Assembly (NCBI GenBank): GCA_963735175.1
Contig: CAVTJX010000016.1
Location: 496,001 to 560,000 of the forward strand
Length of the DNA: 64,000 nt
Direction: 5' to 3'
Source: CAVTJX01 sp963735175
GTDB taxonomy: Bacteria; Electryoneota; RPQS01
Both the position numbers and the translations under genes were made by a program. Below, piece by piece: positions 49,760-57,943 of this stretch. Positions within the stretch are counted from its first letter, which is position 1. Every line of letters begins with the position of its first letter. A model generated the notes under the pieces. The model searched no databases, was not told the DNA's origin, and saw only the letters and a program-made list of their open reading frames with translations.

Positions 49760-49894
49760 GGATTCTGTCGTGCGTGCAATTGTTGGGGAATCCGTTACGG
49801 AGGCGGGTTTGCGGGTTGTACCCGGACTCACCCAGCCATCCTGTAGCGCCTCGGTCTCCTCGGCGGAAGCTGCCTTCGGGTCATGTGTGTCCAT
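49712..49894 (-). CDS. small 60-aa hydrophilic ORF with a repeated LQDGW motif
   Basis: Not recognised. ATG 49894 follows GGAG with a 9-nt spacer, a good ribosome-binding site on this strand. The product is acidic-polar: MDTHDPKAASAEETEALQDG at the start and WELSLQDGWDKGK at the end, so the pentapeptide LQDGW appears twice, 36 residues apart, with a Thr/Ser-rich middle. No signal peptide or membrane helix. A hairpin follows. Composition is unlike an antisense shadow and the ORF lies opposite no conserved gene, although it overlaps the doubtful C-terminal tail frame of the permease. It could be a small structural, toxin-like or precursor peptide; none of this is shown. Confidence 0.5.
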   Translation of the reverse strand: MDTHDPKAASAEETEALQDGWVSPGTTRKPASVTDSPTIARTTESSNWELSLQDGWDKGK

Positions 49895-50041
49895 CTAAGT
49901 TGTCTCCAAATCGAGCCTACGTTAGCCGATTGATCCAGATCTACGCTCTCAAACGCGCAAACTCTCGATCGGTTCCCGAATTCCCGGTCATGAAAGCCGG
50001 AATAATCGGACCCGTATTATCCAATAGCACTCGTCGCCGTC
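49895..50041. other. short spacer, promoter expected for the small ORF
   Basis: 147 bp between the small ORF and the end of the coiled-coil gene on the same strand. No recognisable hairpin or repeat; a -10-like TA-rich stretch is not clear. Confidence 0.3.
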
Positions 50042-51218
50042 TCAACCATCAACCGCCACGGCCAGTTTCGAAAGCTGAAATTTTTCAGGCTTTTGCAGTA
50101 CGATTGTGGCTGATTGCCGGTCTTCGCTGATCACAATCTGGTAGTCTGCGCCATCATTATAGGACCGGGGGAACATCGAGCACCTTCGAAATCCGCCCGA
50201 GACCCAGCGCCGACGCGGTGAAGGTAATGCGGTTTGTGCTCCGCAGATCAAGGCTGCTGGGATTCTGCATGCGATCCATGTCACCCGTCTCCCATTTGCC
50301 CAGCGTCGGCTTTTTCAATACGCCTTGCCTGGCCAGATCCTTGAACGTTCCCACCGAATAATTCACGGTGTTGAGCTGCTTGGCCAGATTTTCGTTGCGC
50401 GAGGCCATCTCCTGCATCTGGTTCATCATCGCCGTGCGCTCTTCCTCGAGATCGCCGATCTGTCCCAGCAGTTCGGTGCGGCGCGCTTCCAGTTGCGACA
50501 CTTCCTCTTCCTTCTGATTGCGCGCCTGGATCAAATTTTGCCGCTCGGTGTCGATGCGGCGCTTCGTCGCGCGGGTGAGCGCGTTGGGCGAAAGTTTCGC
50601 CTGGCCCTGCGTCACGAACGATCCGAACACGCCGTCGTTATAGTAATTCCACACTTCAAAGCCGGGCAGCAACTCCGTCGTCAGCGCGGTCTGTTCGATC
50701 AGTTTCACCGCTTCGTCTTCGGGCACGCCTTTCTCTGTCAGAAATTCGAGACAGACCTTGAAGTGGCTGTCGCCCTGCTTCACTTCATACGGGGCCGGCA
50801 GTTTCGAACGGATATCCGCGAGTTCATTATTCAAGCGGTCGATCTCGCCATTGAGATTCAGCACTTCCTGCAGAATTCCGCGATACGAGACATCCTTCTC
50901 CTCGGAGACGCGGCGCGACAGGATTTCGGCCTGCTCCGGTGACAGCCCAAGCGTGGAAATGCCGGCGGTATCCATCGCCGCGCCCGGGTGGCTGGTGTTG
51001 TATTTCCGCACCAGGTCCATGATCTTCGACTCACGGTCGGTAATCTGCGTGTTCAGCTTGTCCACGTGCAGCACGAGATCCTGGAAATTTTTCACTTCCG
51101 CCGGCTGACGGCGCGACAGGAAATGAAACACCAGGACCACGATCACCAGCGCCACGACAACAATACTGACGATGAGTGCCACACTTCCGCGGTCCAAAGG
51201 GCGGCGCAAGTTAGACAT
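50042..51218 (-). CDS. membrane-anchored coiled-coil protein (one +1 frame break)
   Basis: About 390 aa joined, from ATG 51218 (MSNLRRPLDRGSVALIVSIV) with a GAGG ribosome-binding site. One N-terminal membrane helix, then long coiled coils (DKLNTQITDRESKIMDLVRK; QARNQKEEEVSQLEARRTE; MMNQMQEMASRNENLAKQ) around a short globular part with EFLTEKGVPEDEAVKLIEQ. At CCCCC near 50168 one C is surplus; corrected, the protein continues RSYNDGADYQIVISED and ends LSKLAVAVDG. No known domain. It follows the PBP1a gene on the same strand (17 bp), suggesting an envelope role. Confidence 0.72.
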
Positions 51219-51234
51219 AACAAGGTTCCTCGGG

Positions 51235-53430
51235 TTAAAAGAGGCTTGGCCTCGGGGATCGATTCTGACCACCGCCTCCGTGCAGTGTGCACGGCGGCGG
51301 CAGGGAAAATTTGCGATTAAAATATTCGGTGCGCAGCCGCGGACAATTGGGACCGGCAAGCTGGCCGGTGTCTTCGCAAATCTGGGCCGTCACCACGCCG
51401 CGCGGTGTTTTAAAATCAGTTTCGGGATAATCCATTTCCTTGTATGCGCCAACGATGAACTTGGCCCAGATCGGCAGCGCCACACGGCCGCCCTGCATCC
51501 CCGCTCCGAGCGATTTCGCGGGGTCATCCAACCCCACCCACACGCCCGCGACAAGGTGGGGTGTGAAGCCCACGAACCAGGCGTCCGTGTAATCGTTGGT
51601 CGTGCCGGTCTTTCCGGCCGCCGGTTTGCGGAAACCGTACGTCGAGCGCAGTCCCGCCGCCGTCCCCCGGTCCACCACGGTTCGCAACAGACTCTCCACC
51701 AGGAACGCAGTCTCCTCCGACAGCACCACCTGCCGTTCGGGACGGTAGGCGCTGATCGTCTGCCCCAGTTGATCCTCTACGGACAAAATATACTGCGGCT
51801 TCGAGTACACTCCCCCCTGCTCGAAAACCGAGTAGGCCGCCGCCAGTTCCAGGGGAATCACGCCCGAGGATCCCAGCGCCAACGCGTCGTAGGGATCCAA
51901 TTCGGTCGAGATCCCAAGTTGATGCCCCAGCTTCGCCACGTCTTTGGCCGTGGTGGCCTCGCGGATCAGCCGCACCGAGACCATGTTCAGCGAGCGCCGC
52001 AATCCTTCGCGCAAATCGACCAGCCCGCCGTAATCGCCGTCATAATTCTGCGGCGACCACGGCGCGCCGCGCGCGCCGGTCAGCGAGATGCGGTCGTTGG
52101 AAATCAGCTTGGTGATCGGTGTGCCGCTGTCGATCGCCGCGGCATACACAAACGGCTTGAAGGCCGAACCAGGCTGCCGCACCGCCTGCACCGCGCGGTT
52201 GAACTTGGATTCCTCGAAATCCCGCCCGCCGATCATCGCGAGAATATTGCCCGTGGCCGGATCGAGCGCCACGAACGCCACCTGCACCGCCACATATTTG
52301 TTGGCCAGCGAATCGACGAAGTGGGTGTCCGCCGTCAGGCGCTTGCGATCCTTTTGCGACAGGTTGGGATAGAGTTTCGTCAGCACCCGGTTCAGATCGC
52401 GCCCGCGGAACGTCGTCGATACCTTTTTCTGGATATCCGGCAGCGTTTTGCTCACGGCTTCCTCCGCGCAGGCCTGCAGCGTCGCGTCGAGGGTCGTATG
52501 CACCGTTACGCCGTCGCTGTAGGGGTCGAAGCCGAAGGTCCTTCCAATGCCGTTCAGCTTCTGCCGCACGATCTCCGTGAAATACGGCGCGATCCCAAGC
52601 TGCCCGTCGATCGTCGACGGATTCAGGTTCAGCGGGATCTGCCGCACGCTGTCGTAGACGGCTTCGGTCAGAAAGTCCACGTCGTACATGCGGTGCAGCA
52701 CGACGTTGCGGCGCAGCAGCGCGTTGTCGGGATTGTTGAGCGGATTGTAGCGTGTGGGCGATTTGGGAATCGCCGCCAGCAGCGCCGCCTCTTCAATCGT
52801 CAGATCGGATGGAGCCTTGGAAAAATACGTGCTCGCCGCCGCCGCGATGCCGTACGCCCCCGCCCCGAAATACGTCTGCGTCAGGTACATCTCGAGGATC
52901 TCGTCCTTCGAGTAGTAGCGTTCGATCTCGATCGCCGTCAGCACCTCGCGCATTTTCCGCACCACCGTGCGCTGCGAGGAATAGTAGAGGTTGCGCGAAA
53001 GCTGCTGCGTGATCGTCGACGCGCCGCGGAAATGGAAGTCGAGGTGCAGCACATTCTTGAGCACCGCCCCCACCAGCGCCAGCGGCCTGACGCCCCAGTG
53101 ATCGTAAAACTTGTGGTCCTCCACCGCGAGAAACGCCTGCGTGGCCCATAGCGGCGTTTCGGCCAGCGGCACGTAGCTGCGGCGCTGTGTGTAGATCTCC
53201 TTGATCACCACGTCGTTGCGGTCGAGCAGCTTGGTCGAGAGCACCGGCGAGAAGTTTTCCAGCTCCTCCACCGACGGCATGGCGCTGCGCAGAAACGCGT
53301 AGAATCCGCCCACGCAGAGCAATACCACCGCCGCGGCGATGGCGATCCACCAGCGGCGGGACAGCGGCTTACGAGGAGCGCGTTTGGGACGAGGTTTCGG
53401 CGGAGAAGATGGAGATAGTGGCAATGTCAA
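51235..53430 (-). CDS. bifunctional class A penicillin-binding protein (PBP1a)
   Basis: Peptidoglycan glycosyltransferase plus transpeptidase. 731 aa, intact. A cytoplasmic Pro/Arg/Lys-rich tail and one transmembrane helix (about 28-48), GT51 domain with catalytic Glu104 in AVEDHKFYDHWG and GASTITQQLSRN, KSPTRYNPL; transpeptidase with nucleophile Ser422 (GSAFKP), the SLN motif (RRSLNMVSV) and KTGT (AAGKTGTTNDYTDAWFVGF). The C-terminus carries a short Cys-containing extension (EDTGQLAGPNCP). Neighbours: the coiled-coil protein downstream, lpxH upstream; all minus strand. Confidence 0.95.
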   Translation of the reverse strand: MTLPLSPSSPPKPRPKRAPRKPLSRRWWIAIAAAVVLLCVGGFYAFLRSAMPSVEELENFSPVLSTKLLDRNDVVIKEIYTQRRSYVPLAETPLWATQAFLAVEDHKFYDHWGVRPLALVGAVLKNVLHLDFHFRGASTITQQLSRNLYYSSQRTVVRKMREVLTAIEIERYYSKDEILEMYLTQTYFGAGAYGIAAAASTYFSKAPSDLTIEEAALLAAIPKSPTRYNPLNNPDNALLRRNVVLHRMYDVDFLTEAVYDSVRQIPLNLNPSTIDGQLGIAPYFTEIVRQKLNGIGRTFGFDPYSDGVTVHTTLDATLQACAEEAVSKTLPDIQKKVSTTFRGRDLNRVLTKLYPNLSQKDRKRLTADTHFVDSLANKYVAVQVAFVALDPATGNILAMIGGRDFEESKFNRAVQAVRQPGSAFKPFVYAAAIDSGTPITKLISNDRISLTGARGAPWSPQNYDGDYGGLVDLREGLRRSLNMVSVRLIREATTAKDVAKLGHQLGISTELDPYDALALGSSGVIPLELAAAYSVFEQGGVYSKPQYILSVEDQLGQTISAYRPERQVVLSEETAFLVESLLRTVVDRGTAAGLRSTYGFRKPAAGKTGTTNDYTDAWFVGFTPHLVAGVWVGLDDPAKSLGAGMQGGRVALPIWAKFIVGAYKEMDYPETDFKTPRGVVTAQICEDTGQLAGPNCPRLRTEYFNRKFSLPPPCTLHGGGGQNRSPRPSLF

Positions 53431-53455
53431 ATATTGTAGAGGAAGTCGTTTCGGA

Positions 53456-54209
53456 TCAGTCTTCCAGCCGCATCAGCCGCAGTCGCGTGCCGTCGTGCAG
53501 GCCGTAGGAATAGGCGTAAATCCAGTCGCCCAGATTCACGTAGGTGTGCCCGTCTTCCACATGCTCGATGGGCCGGTGCGTGTGCCCGAGGATCACACCC
53601 GCATAGCCCTCCGCAAACTGGCTGCGCGCAAAGGCGAGGTACTCCGCGTCGTCATCGGGCCGCGCGCGCTTCACCGTGCGGCTCGTCACGCTCGTGCCGC
53701 GCGCGAGGCGCATCGCCAGATCGGGATGAAGCCACGAAAACACCCGCTGCGCCGCGCGGTTGCGCAACACCTTCTTCATCAAGCGGTAGCCCGTATCGCG
53801 CGCGAGGATCCCGTCGCCGTGGAAAATATACGTCGCCTGCCCGCCGATCTGCGCCGTCAGCGTGTTGGCGTGAAGCTTCAGCCCCACGTCGCTTTCTAAA
53901 AAACCGCGTAGCCGGAAGTCGTGGTTGCCCGCGAGATAGTGGACCTCGATTCCCCGGTCCACCAGCATCCGCAGCCGGTGCAACACATGAAACGGCGCCT
54001 TCGGAATCACCGTGCGCCATTCATACCAGAAATCGAACAGGTCCCCCACCAGCACGAGACTTCTTCGCGTCCGCGGCCACCGCATCCAGAAACCGGTCAA
54101 GCTGCTCCCGCTGCCGCTGGGCATCCGGAATCAGTACGGCTCCAAGGTGAGCATCGGACAGGAAATAGACGGGGGCGGGCAGGGAGAGAAGCGGCGGCAA
54201 TGTAGCCAT
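53456..54209 (-). CDS. lpxH: UDP-2,3-diacylglucosamine diphosphatase (one +1 frame break)
   Basis: Lipid A biosynthesis step: UDP-2,3-diacylglucosamine to lipid X. ATG 54209 (MATLPPLLSLPAPVYFLSDA). Metallophosphoesterase motifs across the joined frames: SDAHLG, GDLFDFW, GNHDF, FHGDG and GHTHRPIE. The frame moves by one base near 54065 in GAAGAAG (DAKK/SLVLVGDLFDF). About 250 aa, normal length. LpxI or LpxG would lack this motif set, so LpxH (or the LpxH-like group) is the best name. It ends 25 bp before the PBP1a start on the same strand. Confidence 0.88.
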
Positions 54210-54363
54210 GTTGCAAATATACTAAGTTTCTGTCCCTAAATCAACTTCCGCACTGTCCTCCGGCGGAGTATCCGTTATATCTTTAGATATATTAGATAGT
54301 TATATTTTTGTCCCCCCATTCGCCGCGCCCGGATCATTCCCCACGTACTGGGATGAGGCTTGC

Positions 54364-54798
54364 ATGTGGAAGCCAACGGTCTTATCTTTGACACTTCAAG
54401 TCCGTTGGAGCTCCATGTACACCCCACGAATCGCCATTATCTGGGCCCAACATCGCCGGACGTTCATCGCCCTCGCGATCACCGGTACAGTGCTGCTCAT
54501 CGGTTGGCTGATCGGCCTGGAGGGCCGTCTTCTGGCCGCCCTGGCCGCCCTGTTTGGCCTGTTCACAGCGGCTTTCACGGGCTTGCTGGGACTGCTCGGC
54601 CTTGTGCCCTGGATCGGTCCCCTGCTGCTGAAGGCGCTCTCGATTCCCTTCGTCTGGCTGATGAACGGCGCCGGCTATTTTGCCGCCATTTTTCTGGCGC
54701 AGAAGGGTCATGGTCGCTCGGTTGTCGATTCGCGCGTTTTGACGTATGTTTTCCTGATCGGGCTCGTCCTCGGCTATATTTTGGGGAAGATCATTTAG
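54364..54798 (+). CDS. hydrophobic membrane protein of unknown function
   Basis: 144 aa from ATG 54364, or 127 aa from ATG 54415 (MYTPRIAIIWAQHRR); both have short purine-rich ribosome-binding sites. Three to four hydrophobic segments: FIALAITGTVLLIGWLIGL, LAALAALFGLFTAAFTGLLG, and a last one VLTYVFLIGLVLGYILGKII. No conserved motif recognised. Transcribed divergently from lpxH, across an A+T-rich promoter region (54240-54340). Confidence 0.6.
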   Translation: MWKPTVLSLTLQVRWSSMYTPRIAIIWAQHRRTFIALAITGTVLLIGWLIGLEGRLLAALAALFGLFTAAFTGLLGLLGLVPWIGPLLLKALSIPFVWLMNGAGYFAAIFLAQKGHGRSVVDSRVLTYVFLIGLVLGYILGKII

Positions 54799-54943
54799 TC
54801 CCCGGTGGCGTGCGAAGCTCCTGCCTTAAATTCGTCTGTATTAACTCAATAATGTTAAATATATTCCATATTTCATGGAGTAGTCGGATTCTCAGCTTTC
54901 TTGGAGATCACAGCCGTTCCCGCATGTAAGCATTCTGTGCATC

Positions 54944-54971
54944 GGGTGAGTAGTATGAGTAACACTCACCC
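54944..54971 (+). promoter_or_regulatory. inverted repeat upstream of the TonB_C gene
   Basis: GGGTGAGT (54944-54951) and ACTCACCC (54964-54971), perfect 8-bp arms, 12-nt loop, ending 19 bp before the start codon at 54991. It could be an operator or a leader hairpin close to the AGGAG ribosome-binding site. Which of these is unknown. Confidence 0.55.
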
Positions 54972-54990
54972 AGTTCAGGAGCGCCACCTC

Positions 54991-55386
54991 ATGCGCACCG
55001 TTTTCAGCCTGCTCATCGCCCTGGCAGTTTCGCTTTTATTCGCCAACGCTCTGCCGTGCCCCGCCGCGGACAGCACGTCCCCCGCGTTTGACAAAGCGCC
55101 CGAGCCGGTGGGCGGCATGACCGCCCTGATGCATGCTGTAAAGTACCCGAAAGCCGCCGTCGAGGAAGGCATCGAAGGTAAAGTTCTGGTGTCCGTGGTG
55201 ATCGACGCCACGGGACATGTCACGTCTGCCGAGGTTACCCAGGGCGTGCGCGGCGACCTCGATAAAGCGGCGGTGAAGGCGCTGGAAAACAGCCGCTGGA
55301 TCGCGGCGCAGAAAGACGGCAGGCCCGTGGAATCCAAGGTCATCGTGCCGATCCAATTCAAGCTCGAAGATAAGGTCAAGAAATAA
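54991..55386 (+). CDS. small periplasmic TonB C-terminal-domain protein
   Basis: 131 aa from ATG 54991, with AGGAG 10 nt upstream. Signal peptide MRTVFSLLIALAVSLLFANA, then only a TonB_C fold: YPKAAVEEGIEGKVLVSVVI, DATGHVTSAEVTQGVRGDLD, AAVKALENSRWIAAQKDGRP, VIVPIQFKLE. It lacks the transmembrane anchor and proline-rich arm of TonB, so it cannot transmit energy alone; similar free TonB_C proteins occur in FCB-like bacteria. It stands 92 bp before the ECF sigma gene and resembles the C-terminus of the lipoprotein at 56309. Confidence 0.8.
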   Translation: MRTVFSLLIALAVSLLFANALPCPAADSTSPAFDKAPEPVGGMTALMHAVKYPKAAVEEGIEGKVLVSVVIDATGHVTSAEVTQGVRGDLDKAAVKALENSRWIAAQKDGRPVESKVIVPIQFKLEDKVKK

Positions 55387-55478
55387 GACTCAGCCGCCAT
55401 CATGAGCGCTGTTGGGGGAGCCGGACGGTTTATCGTCCGGCTTCTGCAGTGGCATGCCTTTCATGATGACACCTTAAC

Positions 55479-56015
55479 GTGCAAGACATCGTCCGCGACA
55501 TCCTGAACGGAAAGCCCGAGCGCTTTCGCGTGATTGTCCAGCAATTCAGTCCGGACTTGTTGCGGATTGCCTATCATTTTGTGCGCGATTGGGACGAGGC
55601 GCAGGATATCACTCAAAACACGCTGCTTCGCTGTTACGAAAATCTGCGCCGCTACGCTCTCGAGCGGCCGTTTCGCCCCTGGCTTTACCGGATCCATGTG
55701 AATGTCTGCAAGGCGGCGGCAAAGCGGAAACACGGCCGCCTCGGGCGTGAAGTCCCCTTGACGGAATCCATTCAAGCCGCGCCCACCGACTTCGGAAACG
55801 ACGAATCGGCGCTGATTCTGCGGCAGATCGAGCGGCTGTCCGTGAAACAAAAGGCGGCGTTCATTCTCGTGGAGATCGAGGGCATGAATTCACGGGAAGC
55901 GGCGTTCGTTCTGAAGTGCGCGGATTCCACGCTGCGCGTACACCTCGCGCGCGCCAAAAAGACACTGCGGGAAAACCTGACGAAGCTGGGTATCGGCTAT
56001 GGATCCATTAACTGA
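55479..56015 (+). CDS. ECF-type RNA polymerase sigma factor
   Basis: 178 aa, GTG start at 55479. Region 2: AYHFVRDWDEAQDITQNTLLRCYENL, with the Trp-Asp-Glu-Ala-Gln-Asp core of sigma2; region 4: LSVKQKAAFILVEIEGMNSREAAFVLKCADSTLRVHLARAKKTLR (helix-turn-helix). No extra domain. It overlaps the next gene by 17 bp, so that protein, with a membrane helix, is the probable anti-sigma factor. The sigma factor likely drives this operon. Confidence 0.93.
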   Translation: MQDIVRDILNGKPERFRVIVQQFSPDLLRIAYHFVRDWDEAQDITQNTLLRCYENLRRYALERPFRPWLYRIHVNVCKAAAKRKHGRLGREVPLTESIQAAPTDFGNDESALILRQIERLSVKQKAAFILVEIEGMNSREAAFVLKCADSTLRVHLARAKKTLRENLTKLGIGYGSIN

Positions 56016-56316
56016 TCTGCTGCGGCAACAGCGGGGCCTGACGCCACCGTCCGGCTCCGTGGACGAATTGGAGCGGAACGTGATGTCGCGGCTCGACCAT
56101 CCGCCGGGCGCGCGCCGCCGCCGGCTGCTGATGGGCGCGAGCGTGTCGCTGGGATGCGTGTGCGCCCTGCTGATCCTGCTGGTCGTCACCCGGCCGCGTG
56201 TCGCCCCGCCCCCGTCTCCGGATTTCGTCGAGTCGGTGGTCATGCTCGACGGCCACACCAGTATCTGGCTGGAATTTGCGGACCCGCAATCCTCCACGGG
56301 GCGCGCTCATGAATAG
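55999..56316 (+). CDS. small membrane protein, probable anti-sigma factor
   Basis: 105 aa. N-terminal cytoplasmic part of about 40 residues (DPLTDLLRQQRGLTPPSGSVDELERNVMS), basic stretch ARRRR, one transmembrane helix (LLMGASVSLGCVCALLILLVV) and a short periplasmic tail. No zinc-binding motif of the HxxxCxxC type. Coupled to the sigma gene (17-bp overlap) and overlapping the lipoprotein gene by 8 bp. Topology and position suggest an anti-sigma factor; sequence alone does not prove it. Confidence 0.65.
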   Translation: MDPLTDLLRQQRGLTPPSGSVDELERNVMSRLDHPPGARRRRLLMGASVSLGCVCALLILLVVTRPRVAPPPSPDFVESVVMLDGHTSIWLEFADPQSSTGRAHE

Positions 56317-57319
56317 CAGAATCCTCGTCGTCTGGCTGGCTTGCTTCGCGCTCTTCACCACATCCTGCCGGCGGCACGAAGCGGTACGATACCTTATCAT
56401 TTCGGAAGCCGTGCATTTTGAATTGCAGCCGGGAAACGGCACGCTGAATCTGCCGGTCTTCGCGGGCACGCTCGGCGTCGAGAAGATCGTGCGCGACGTG
56501 TCGCAGGCGGAATTCTACTATCAGAAACTCTCCACCATTCACGGCCCCCGGTCATTCCGTTTTCTGGCCGATTCCACCGTCGAACTCCTGCTCGAGAAAG
56601 CCGGTCCCCTCCATTCGCCGCAGCTCGTGTACGGCTTCGATGACGACAGTTCGCGGGTTGATCTGTCGCTGGTGGGTTTCGCCAATAACACCGCACATTA
56701 TGCCTTCCGGGTGACGGCCAAGCGCTCCGGCCAGGTCCGCGATCATTCCGTGGATGTTCCCATGGGCGAGTCGGCCTCGATTGGAATCCTCTACGATCCC
56801 CGGCAGAAAAGCGGTCATATCGTCGCCATCGCGATCCAGTCGCTGGCCATTGACAAGGATCTGACGCCCGCGCGACTGGCGGCTTTTCTGCGCGAGAAAA
56901 ACACGCCGCGCGGAGTCACCACGCCGTCGGGATTCCTCGCCGGTGATCAACGCTGGATGAATGACATCTTCGGCAAGCAGGCGATTCGCCTGGCGACGGA
57001 CTCCGATTCCGCGAACAAGGAACAACGTCAGCCGTTCGACGTCGCCCCCGCGCCCATCGGCGGCATGAGTGCGTTCGCGGAGCAGTTCACATATCCGCAA
57101 TCGGCCAAGCGGGACTCCCTCGAGGGGCGCGTGGTCGTGGAGGTTAAGATCGACGAGCAGGGAATCATCCGCGATTGCCGCGTGGTTCGCAGTGTGCGCT
57201 ACGATCTCGATTCCGCCGCCGTGACCGCCGTGCGCGACGTCAGGTTCACTCCTGCCATCTACCGGGGAAAACCAGTGGCCACCACGGTGATGATCCCCAT
57301 CGCCTTCAAACTTCAATAG
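56309..57319 (+). CDS. lipoprotein with TonB C-terminal domain
   Basis: 336 aa from ATG 56309. Signal peptide MNSRILVVWLACFALFTTSC with lipobox Cys. About 200 residues of unrecognised beta-rich sequence follow (ELQPGNGTLNLPVFAGTLG; DLSLVGFANNTAHYAFRVTA), then a TonB_C domain near 235-336: GGMSAFAEQFTYPQSAKRDSLEGRVVVEVKIDEQGIIRDCRV (read in two pieces), ending VMIPIAFKLQ. The domain arrangement is a mirror of the 54991 protein. Last gene of the sigma operon; terminator 28 bp later. Confidence 0.8.
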   Translation: MNSRILVVWLACFALFTTSCRRHEAVRYLIISEAVHFELQPGNGTLNLPVFAGTLGVEKIVRDVSQAEFYYQKLSTIHGPRSFRFLADSTVELLLEKAGPLHSPQLVYGFDDDSSRVDLSLVGFANNTAHYAFRVTAKRSGQVRDHSVDVPMGESASIGILYDPRQKSGHIVAIAIQSLAIDKDLTPARLAAFLREKNTPRGVTTPSGFLAGDQRWMNDIFGKQAIRLATDSDSANKEQRQPFDVAPAPIGGMSAFAEQFTYPQSAKRDSLEGRVVVEVKIDEQGIIRDCRVVRSVRYDLDSAAVTAVRDVRFTPAIYRGKPVATTVMIPIAFKLQ

Positions 57320-57346
57320 TTCCTGCACGTAACCCAAAATATTTAC

Positions 57347-57376
57347 CACGCGGGGATACTGCTCCCCGCGTGTTTT
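57347..57376 (+). terminator. intrinsic terminator of the sigma/TonB_C operon
   Basis: Nine-bp stem CACGCGGGG/CCCCGCGTG with an 8-nt loop and a TTTT tail. Confidence 0.85.
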
Positions 57377-57943
57377 ATGTGTGTTGGCCCGAGATTCGGG
57401 GAGATAACATATTTTTTGACGAAACGGATTGGGCTTAACGTTTTGCGGATCATGATTTAGCGACGGATACGATTGCGATTTAAGATAGAAAGACATACTC
57501 GAAAATGGCTTTTGAATAACTAAGGTCAACTCCATCTGCGGATTGCCACGCGGCCGCTCCCCAACTCTACTTCCGGCGGCCTCTGGCCGCCCTTCTGCCG
57601 GGCGGATAATATACAAATGCGTAAGGCCGTTTGTCAAGCTTTTAATTCAATATGTTTGCTAATTGTTGCTATTATTAAATATGTACTGCTAATCTGTTCA
57701 AGCGATGTGCAGGCGGGGTCGGGGTTTGGGAGTTTGTACTGACTGGTGCTCTCACATGGGGAGCAAGGTGCAGAGAGGCGGAAACCGAAAAACAAGCGGG
57801 CGGCGCTTGTTTTTGTTGATTAGATTGACGAAGTTAAATATTCATAAGCCCACCAAGGTGGGCGCTACAATTACACGACCGCCGATACACGACCGCCGAG
57901 CGGGGTTTCCGTACCCCGCCGGAATCCGTAACTCCACATCCCT
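57377..57943. repeat. A+T-rich spacer with REP-type palindromes
   Basis: No gene. A+T-rich, low-complexity stretch around 57600-57700, a GGCGGCCTCTGGCCG motif near 57575 shared with 28092, the palindrome GCCCACC-AA-GGTGGGC at 57848-57863, and an element-A copy at 57900-57919 just before the methyltransferase. Its base composition differs from the flanking genes and marks the left end of the accessory region. Confidence 0.55.
57900..57919. repeat. element-A palindromic repeat (short copy)
   Basis: GCGGGGT/ACCCCGC stem with loop TTCCGT, 25 bp before the methyltransferase start. The loop TTTCCGTA matches the other copies except one base. Confidence 0.65.

Noticed and set aside
51172..53151. Plus-strand 659-aa open frame
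   Set aside because: Antisense to PBP1a with all catalytic motifs on the minus strand; no motif on the plus strand.
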